64,000 nt of DNA. Source: Hysterium pulicare CBS 123377. Taxonomy: Eukaryota > Ascomycota > Dothideomycetes > Hysteriales > Hysteriaceae. Location of the stretch: positions 25,136 through 89,135 of the forward strand of contig AJFK01000200.1 of assembly GCA_000467715.1 (NCBI GenBank). The letters run 5' to 3'. Position numbers and translations under genes: made by a program. Numbering within the stretch: position 1 is the first letter of the stretch; each line of letters begins with the position of its first letter. The notes beneath the pieces are model-generated. The model saw only the letters and a list, made by a program, of their open reading frames with translations. It was not told the DNA's origin and made no database searches. Shown in pieces: positions 56,713 through 64,000 of the stretch.

Positions 56713-59700
56713 CCTGGCCGTAGTCCGATGGACTTGGATGTCGAGAGATCAGGATTTCTGGCTATAGAGTCGCTAGCTTGAGATAAATATGACGCATGAT
56801 TGTTAGAGAGTCGTTGAGGACGGTGAGTTTGATAGTGAATGTCCGTCTTCAACGTCGCGTTTCTTTCGCTTTGACGTTCCAAATTGAGGGCACGTGATCG
56901 GGAGCTATGATGCCAAGCCCGCTAGAGGTCGGGCCGAGCATATGATTATGGCTGCAAATGAAACAAACATTTTGCTGGACCTTCTGCCGGGCTCCGCATC
57001 CAATTCGGTATTGCCCGATCAACAGGGCAACGTACGGAGGTACGAAGGGTGGTAGAGTGGTCGATCTATGCGACAGACGCGCATCGAATCATGTATTCTA
57101 ATGCAGCATACACGCAGATGACAATACGGAGCATTCCACTTTTGATACTGTATGGATACCAGGTGCTCCCGTCTTGTTGGACATTCGATTCCGTACCGTG
57201 TTCCTCAACCTCGGGAAGTCTTTCCTGCATGGCCAAGAAAACATGCGTGTGCAGATCGAGCTCCAGATGCCCCACAGCCTGGGCCGGTCCAATACACTTT
57301 TGGTGTATCAAGAACTTGTCTCACCTGCAGTTGCCTCGAGTCCAGCCACCTCCACTTTCTCGGATCAGTCACTACCCACCTTCTGCTGGCACATGACGCT
57401 AATGCACATCATTCTCGACCGCTTCACGACCAATCGCTTGATTACCAGCTAAGTAACCCTCTTTCAGTCCAAACCTCCCACTTCCATATGAGGGCAGCAC
57501 CGGCGCTTTCTTTGATATCGGGCCACCTTTCCGAGGTGAAGCCGCGGACAAACACGCGTGGAACAAACTAATGCATATCATCTCACATCAATGCTATACT
57601 TGTAGCCTCACATGCAGGGGAATCATGTATTCGATGACGCCTGTCCATCTCCGCCGAGCTACTAAGTCGGACGATGCATCGAGGAGTTGCTCGCCAGTAA
57701 GACGCCGCTCAAAATCTCGCTTCGTATTATCAAGCTTCGGCGTGATTTCATTGACGAAAGATCTGGCCCCAAAAGAAGAGAGGGGTTTCTCTATTGACAC
57801 AATTCCGGAAATGAAGTATCACATGTCCAAGCATGCTGTCAGAAACTTGAGGGTTCGACATCGGAAGGGTGTGCGTATGGTTCCTTGTAAGCCTAAACCT
57901 TATCTTATACCTAAGCATTTTTCTGGATGGGCTCAATGAGGCAACTGGCCTTAATGACCTTCACCGACTCCAAATGATCTATGTAAACGACTAGCATCGG
58001 ACTTGATAGACGCAGACACATCCTAGAGCTTCAGGCTACGACTTTCACGATATATTGTTGAAGCCATTCCACTTGCACAGCCATGTCAAAGGTTTCCAAA
58101 CAACTTGGTATACGCGCAGCCCAGCGGAACACGGCAAGTGGATACGGTCCAAGCTTTCAGCTAACGTCAATGGAGATCTTTGCTCGCAAGAAAATCCGTG
58201 CATCGATTAGCCTCCCAGATTGTCCAACCGTCCGTCTTCGGGAGCTCGGGAGGGAACCTTGGTCCGCTCCCGAGACATAGCTTCAGCATTGTTCTTGCAT
58301 ACGACAGAACCCAATACCAAGTTCTCCGTCCAATCATGAGACTACCGCAGGTTGTTGCAGCCCCCTGCAAACAATTCATCCCTATTCGATTTGGGTTCAG
58401 CCCTGGGCAGCTTACAGACTAGCGTTGGCAATCCTCCAAAATCCGAGTCCGAGGTGTTACGCATCACTATGTTGCCATGTAAACGCCACTGCTCCTGGGG
58501 CAGCTGAACGGCTTTATGCCCGACCGAAAAGGTATGTTGCAAGCTTTAGGTGAATTGCTAATGAAACTTTTCAGGGTTCGTTGCGTGACTGCTACTGTCC
58601 ATGAATCATGATTGTTCGGCACCTCCCCGCATTTCAAGCAGACCAATCCACATTGATATGTATTACTGGTTTCGAGAGATGTCTTGTTTTGTCATCACTC
58701 ACCCTGGATAGAGCTCAACGATGGCGCGGGCAAAAGTTAGCCCTCACGGCACCGGGGTCTACCTACGTAGAATTGAACTAGGCGCGAACATGGCCTACTA
58801 CTAGACCAGCCAGTCAAAAGACGCTTCAAGATAGGCAACTAAATCGTGGAATCTTGATGCCCAACCTCACTCTGCTTAGCAGCTCTGCACTGAGAGCACG
58901 AACATTCGCACTTGAAGTCATTGCTGCAGGCTCCTTGTGTTCCGAGAAGTGCTTACAGTTATTGCATTCGGTCGAGCAGGTCCATTCCTGAATTTCTCCG
59001 ACTGGCCCGCGACATGACGTGCTTTGAAGATAACGTGGATAAAACGTAAGCAGCTAGTAAGGCATCCCAGAGCGGGAGTGGTGTATATTGCTTTTCATCA
59101 GCACGCTGAAGGTGGTACAATGCGGGGCAAGTGGTTTTTAAGGTTTGACCTGCTCATCCCCTAACCAGAGGTGGCGCTGTGCATCCCCATGAAATTTTGA
59201 AGTTCCCCAGGATCTACGATGAGGCGCAGGACGGTCCTTGCTTTTGCGGCTTCAAAACGTTCGGCATGCTGGGAATTACAAATGAGAACTCCCTGTCCGC
59301 GTGCTCTCTGCTCTACGGAGGTGCTCTGGTGGCAATCAATGAAGCGTAGAGTCAGCGTCAGCGTTCAATCCGGGTCGCTTGGTCATTAGGCGTCTGGTCG
59401 GTGGTGTGGTAGTGATGCCGTCAATCTCGTCGCACTCCTGACACCAGCGGCCACCACCTCGCCCCAAAGAGTGGTTTCGTGGCGTCGAGGACCGTGAACA
59501 CGGGTGCAGGCCTTCAGTCTGCTATCCACATTGTTCGCAAGCAGCGCACATGCATCGATAGTGCCGCCCTCCATCATCCGGTCAGCGTTTGACGGCGTCT
59601 GGGCCGTAAGCAGATCATGCTGCTAGTCCACATCTTGCAATGGCGCTTGGCCTTGGATGGGGTAAATCAGGCTCGGCGATGCAAATGCTGGCAGGGGGCA

Positions 59701-60917
59701 TGCCGCCCGCGCTGGCTGGGTGGAGGTTAGGAATAGGTTTGGTGCAGCACAAAACTAACTGCGCTTTTATTATCATTAAGCGACTTTCGATCCTACCTCT
59801 GGGCCTACGACTGATCGAGCTATTCTACGCTCTTCACGCCAGACAAGCCATACAGGCAAGGTGAGCGCTCGTGCAGCATTTACCCTGGCCCTCGCATTCG
59901 GGACGTACGTACTCCACCGACGTTGGCCATGGGCGTACAGAGAAGCTTCCCTCCGCTCACTACTCATATGCACCTCTCATGCCCCCCGGAGCAGCCAGCG
60001 AACCGGCCTGCCCACCTGTCCGTCTTCACGAACGCACCTAGTCTCTTCTCTTCGCCCCTTGCCAACCCCCAATTCTCTCGCTGCGCTGTGCCTTCAGAAG
60101 CCCATCAGCTCGGGCCGGATCCCAGGTCCATTAAACCATTCATGACCGTTGCACGGTCTACCCTAGCGGCGGCGGTCTTGTGTCGTTGAGTGGAATTGCT
60201 CCTTGTCGCTGGCCGCAGAACGATCTTCCTCCGCATTACACTACTATTCGTGCCCTTAGCTACAATAGGATCACTCCTTCTCGCACCCTGCCCGGACACT
60301 TTACTTAGGGTTCGTCTCTCCTCCCCTCCCCTCCCCGCTCAGCAGATCACCACCGCCCGGCTACAGCTCCCGAGGCAGGCAATCCCCGATAACAGAACAA
60401 ATTTCAACGTCGTTCTCGACTTCCATCGTCTTCTCTCCATTAGCTCGGTGCGCGAACGCCAACCAGCCGAAGACATCAGTGCTCGCTCTCAGCAATTTGC
60501 TGCACCCCGTCCGAAACAGTCTAGTGTGAGTCGCATGGCACGGAGGTCGTTCGCTTAAAGGAATATCCCCCGCGCATTGAAAGTTGCCGTGGCAGTCTAT
60601 CAGAAGCGACGATCCCGACAGTGTGAACACTCTTTTCGCTTTTTTACCGTGCTGCTGCATGGTGCAGACGCCCGCAAGCTGTCTCTGGCTCATGCCAGTA
60701 TCCAGGCCCAAACAGTCTCTCTTACAACACCGTCAAGATTGCTGCCGCCGTGATTTCGTCTGCACCGGCAGACTTCCAGGAGCGAACTGTAGGATCCGCT
60801 CCTGAGGCAGAGGTCCCACCGCCAAACTCGCAACTCGACAAGTGGAGCAAACCCACCAATGCACGAGTACCACCGTCACCACACACATCCTCTGCCACTG
60901 AGCAAAACGCATACAGA
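56713..60917. other. 4.2-kb gene-poor region upstream of the Zn2Cys6 gene
   Basis: I find no gene I can defend. Short open frames on both strands (for example minus strand 57936-57594 and plus strand 58083-58422) carry no domain, and I could not join them into a longer frame. The last 800 bases are probably promoter and a long leader of the regulator at 60918. They include a C-rich tract at 60320-60336 and at least one small upstream frame (ATG 60141, 15 codons). The first 170 bases hold the CFT2 promoter. Confidence 0.4.
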
Positions 60918-62710
60918 ATGGCTTCAGACGTTGTATTCGGTCCAGTGCCGCCTCGATCCAGCACCCGCCTAAGCATCAGCTCTTCCTCTCAACCCTCCCC
61001 TTCCTCCTCCAGCGAAAGTCCAAGAAACACGCCGACATTTGGGTTCCATATCCGACGTTACAACGACACACCAAGTATAGACGATGATGTAGTCCCAAAG
61101 ATTGAAGAACTGGACGACGACGAGATGGATGATCTAAAAATTCCCACGATCGCTGAAGACCCTCTCCCATCACCGAACAGGATTATTACAAAACGGCCTC
61201 GAGGCAGACCACGAAAACACCCAATAACCCCTCCAACTGCATTGACGAGACCCCCAAAGGGACGTTCTAAAACAGGTTGTATCACTTGTAGGAGAAGGAA
61301 GAAGAAATGTGACGAGACGAAGCCACACTGTACGAAACCTAGTTCCGTATTATGCATGTGTCTGATTAATAATTCGCAGGCATACATTGTCAAAAGAACA
61401 ATGTTCATTGTGAAGGCTACCCTCCAAAGGAATTCTGGAAGAGCGGGAAGCAGCGTGCTGCAGAAGGAGGTTCGTACAATGGTTGCACAACGGAGTCTAG
61501 TTTCTTACTGATGGTGCTGCTAGGTCGGAGACTCAGTTTTGATCGACCTCGAGACCTGCCTATCCTTATTGAAGGCGTGGAAACAGATCTGGACCGCTAT
61601 TTCTTGGACCACTTTAACTTCAATGTTAGTCGAGTGCTGAGTCTTTTCACTGACCAACAAAACCCATTCAAGGAGATATTACTACCGATGGCGATCCGAC
61701 ATCGCGGCTTGATGCATTCTCTCCTCTGCCTATCAGGTTCACATCTTACGTCGCATGAACCCAACAGCTCATTCCAAGAGAGACAAATCCATCATTTCCA
61801 AAGCGCGCTGGAGAACCTAAGAACTGACAAAAATATGGCGAAATCTATTGCTGGAGATTCAACGGCCCTCATCGAAGATCCCACCGTAGCTCAAACTCTA
61901 GTACTTTGCCTCCGATCCATATGTGCTGGTGAGGTAAATGGCGAGTACAGGCCACATATGGACGCTGCGAAGCATTTGATACAAACACAGAAATCACCTA
62001 ATCAGGAGTTCCAATCGTTCCTTTTCGAGTTCTTCATCTACCACGACGTCTCGAACTCAGTAACCTCACTAGATCGGCGGTCAGTGCTAATGATGGAGAA
62101 CTTTGAGCTACCGCAGTTCATGATTCAACCGGAAGCGGGCGCACTTCTTGGAGTTGTTGATGGCTTATTCGGTTATATCTCGAAAATCAGGCAGCTACGC
62201 GATAAAATAAGATGGAGAAGGGCTGAAAAGCTAAAGCCTCTGGTGGACTATGAAATTCTCAGCGACGCCCAGGCTATTGACGCTGGACTCCGAAGCTGGG
62301 TATGCGTACAGAAACCAGGAACTCCTCGATGGATCGCTTCGATGCTCTACAGGCAGTGCACGTGGCTTTACCTACATCGCACGATTCTACCCTCCGCTCC
62401 TAACGTCAACCTTAAAGCAGCCGTGGACGAAGGCCTCAATTTCCTACGACAACTACCCGCAGACAGCTCAACTCAAAGCGTCATACTCATGCCTGTGTTT
62501 CTGCTAGGTTGCGCAGCATTCGATCCTGAACAGCGACCAGAGATAACCCAGGCTTTTGAGGGTCTCGAAGCTTATTCCAATTTGGGTAATATCAAATATG
62601 CCAAGATGGTCGCAGAGAAGGTGTGGGATATGATGGACGTAGGAGACGAGAACTCTTGGGATTGGGAGACGATCATCTCGAACCAGGGCTGGGATTTCCT
62701 TGTAACATGA
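60918..62710 (+). CDS. Zn2Cys6 transcription factor with AT-hook-like motif
   Basis: DNA-binding regulator in the nucleus. Exons 60918-61329, 61380-61469, 61524-62710 (562 aa). Residues 1-90 are Ser/Pro-rich and acidic. KRPRGRPRKHP (about 92-102) is an AT-hook-like core. The zinc cluster at about 121-149 is split by the first intron, and the splice restores C-x2-C-x6-C-x6-C-x2-C-x6-C: GCITCRRRKKKC, then DETKPHCIHCQKNNVHC. After EGYPPKEFW comes a helical fungal-specific regulatory domain of the PF11951 type (LDRYFLDHFNFNVSRVLSLF, FKEILLPMAIRHRGLMHSLLCLSGSH), running to the C-terminus. Targets cannot be read from sequence, and no cluster surrounds it. The frame is open upstream of 60918 but has no ATG there. 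Confidence 0.9.
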
Positions 62711-64000
62711 ACCGGTCTTGCATCTCATCAAGTCTTGTGGCGGTCGCACTCAAACGATCAGCTAGCGTTTTGATATCCAATCGTCTATTTACGGTGCTTT
62801 TCTGGGGCTAGGTTCTTCATCATTCGCTTTTTCAGGATTCAGGATCTCGTTGGCGCATAGCTTTGGTTCATACTGGGTTGCATTGGTCGGTGGCGGGAAC
62901 GCTTGCATAACACATCGGCGGGGTTGGTACTGGTCTCAAAAAGTTGTTCTATTCCTCGCCCACCGCTTTTGGCTGGTCATTATCACAGTAGGCGTCTTGC
63001 GGGCTCACGGCACAGGGCTTGGTATTGTTTCACAAAGCATATCCCAGGTTTTGGCGAGGCTATAGTCCCTTCATTACCCCTTGGACACGTACGTAGGCAT
63101 GTATTGTCGCACATTATCAGATCGTCATTGCTGTTAAGAAACAGCATTATCGGATAAGGTTCAAGCCCTCCCGATGCATTGGAAAAACGACCCGTCTGAC
63201 TGCAAACCGGATGATTTGTGACAAGGGGATGCTCCTCGTTATCCGGCATTTATCCCCCAATGGCGCCTTTTCTCGTATGAAGAAACTGGCGTCTTCCTTT
63301 GCAGCTGCAGCAGTCGGGGATTGCCTTCGGCAGTCTGTCGGACCCCTGCATTGATATTCCTGCTGGTCTCACGCATTTCAGCCAACGAATTTCTTGCACA
63401 TGGTCTCTGCCACAAGGTCAAGTCTTCTGTGCTACCCTCATGCAATTTCACGACCAGTCCTATTGAGAACGCCCTACCCTCTTAGGAACAGACTGCGCTG
63501 ACGACCAACTGGCCAAAGTCGTTCCTGCAACGAACGCGTATACATTATACCCGGCTATTCACCCGGGCCGGGGAAGGACAGCAGGGTCCACGCATTATCC
63601 GTTCGTGGAGAAGGACTAGCAGGAAACGCGGAGGGCGACGACCAGCTTCAGGAACCCGGCCCAGCATGAGATCAACGCATCATGGACCATCTGAAAATCA
63701 TATCCAGCTAGATGGGCTGGAATACTCAAAGGGGTAGTTGGGGCGTGGGGGCGCCCTCTTCCCATTTACTCCCAGTACTCCGTATTGCAACCCCAACCCA
63801 TAGCTTGGGGATTATAGGAATCAGCCATATCACGATTTCTGCCTCAGTTCTGCGTTCTGTTGATCGACATAATGCCCTCTCTGTCTGGGAATTGTGATAA
63901 TTCCGCACACCGCTTGCTCTACGGAGTCAATAAGCTGATTATGAAGAAATGATGGCTTGGGACTAATTGCAAATTCCAAGGCGGCAGGCCGCAGTGCGGT
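62711..64000. other. Gene-free end of the window
   Basis: 1.3 kb downstream of the regulator. I see no gene, repeat or RNA. Open frames here are short and have no protein-like composition. Confidence 0.35.

Noticed and set aside
57050-57110. tRNA-like A and B box strings (tggtagagtggtcga, tcgaatc)
   Set aside because: The B box is imperfect and I cannot pair acceptor and T stems into a cloverleaf; treated as chance.
58083-58542. Overlapping small frames on both strands
   Set aside because: None has recognisable domains, consistent splice sites or protein-like composition.

Overview
The window is nuclear DNA of a filamentous ascomycete. Genes carry short introns (about 45-140 nt) with GT..AG ends and CTNAC-like branch sites. 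Gene types (HET domain, Zn2Cys6 factor with fungal-specific domain, UGGT, ATG9, DHA2-type MFS) point to Pezizomycotina. The feel of the proteins suggests Leotiomycetes/Helotiales, but that is an inference without a database search. Exon joins were worked out by hand; nearly all preserve frame and total length.

Layout. 0-3.4 kb: end of an unknown gene, a MYST acetyltransferase (-) and a broken HET-domain gene. 3.8-11.3 kb: an unrecognised four-exon gene (-, 686 aa) whose 3' end and exon-1 segment recur as decayed copies around 7.6-8.1 and 10.9-11.2 kb, interleaved with a DsbA/FrnE-like oxidoreductase and a membrane glycoprotein. 11.7-17.7 kb: a WSC/Mid2-like single-pass surface protein, two unknown genes and a Sfk1/DRAM/Frag1 membrane protein. 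18.2-21.7 kb: a divergent mitochondrial pair (bS18m and a large PPR-like protein, possibly CIA84). 23.2-25.9 kb: a kelch-repeat membrane protein. 28-30.9 kb: NAA30/MAK3 (-) divergent from LRO1/PDAT (+). 31.7-38.5 kb: DHA2-like MFS transporter and UGGT (both -), UGGT divergent from a BolA2/Fra2 protein. 39.6-45 kb: COG6 (-) head to head with ATG9 (+). 45.4-47.5 kb: ribosomal proteins eL30 and uL16 in tandem. 48-49.8 kb: a secreted Ser/Thr-rich protein (-). 50.8-56.7 kb: a kinesin-10-like motor (+) converging on CFT2/CPSF2 (-). 56.9-60.9 kb: a gene-poor stretch leading to a Zn2Cys6 regulator (60.9-62.7 kb), then nothing clear to the end.

Most genes are housekeeping: secretory pathway and autophagy (UGGT, COG6, ATG9, LRO1), mitochondria (bS18m, PPR), translation (eL30, uL16), mRNA 3'-end processing (CFT2). 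They do not form one pathway or a metabolite cluster. I found no intact transposon, CRISPR array, rRNA or convincing tRNA. The most unusual items are the relic family around the 686-aa gene, a GC-AG intron in ATG9, the HET relic, and a perfect inverted repeat in the promoter space of the kinesin gene. I do not see a clearly new multi-gene system.
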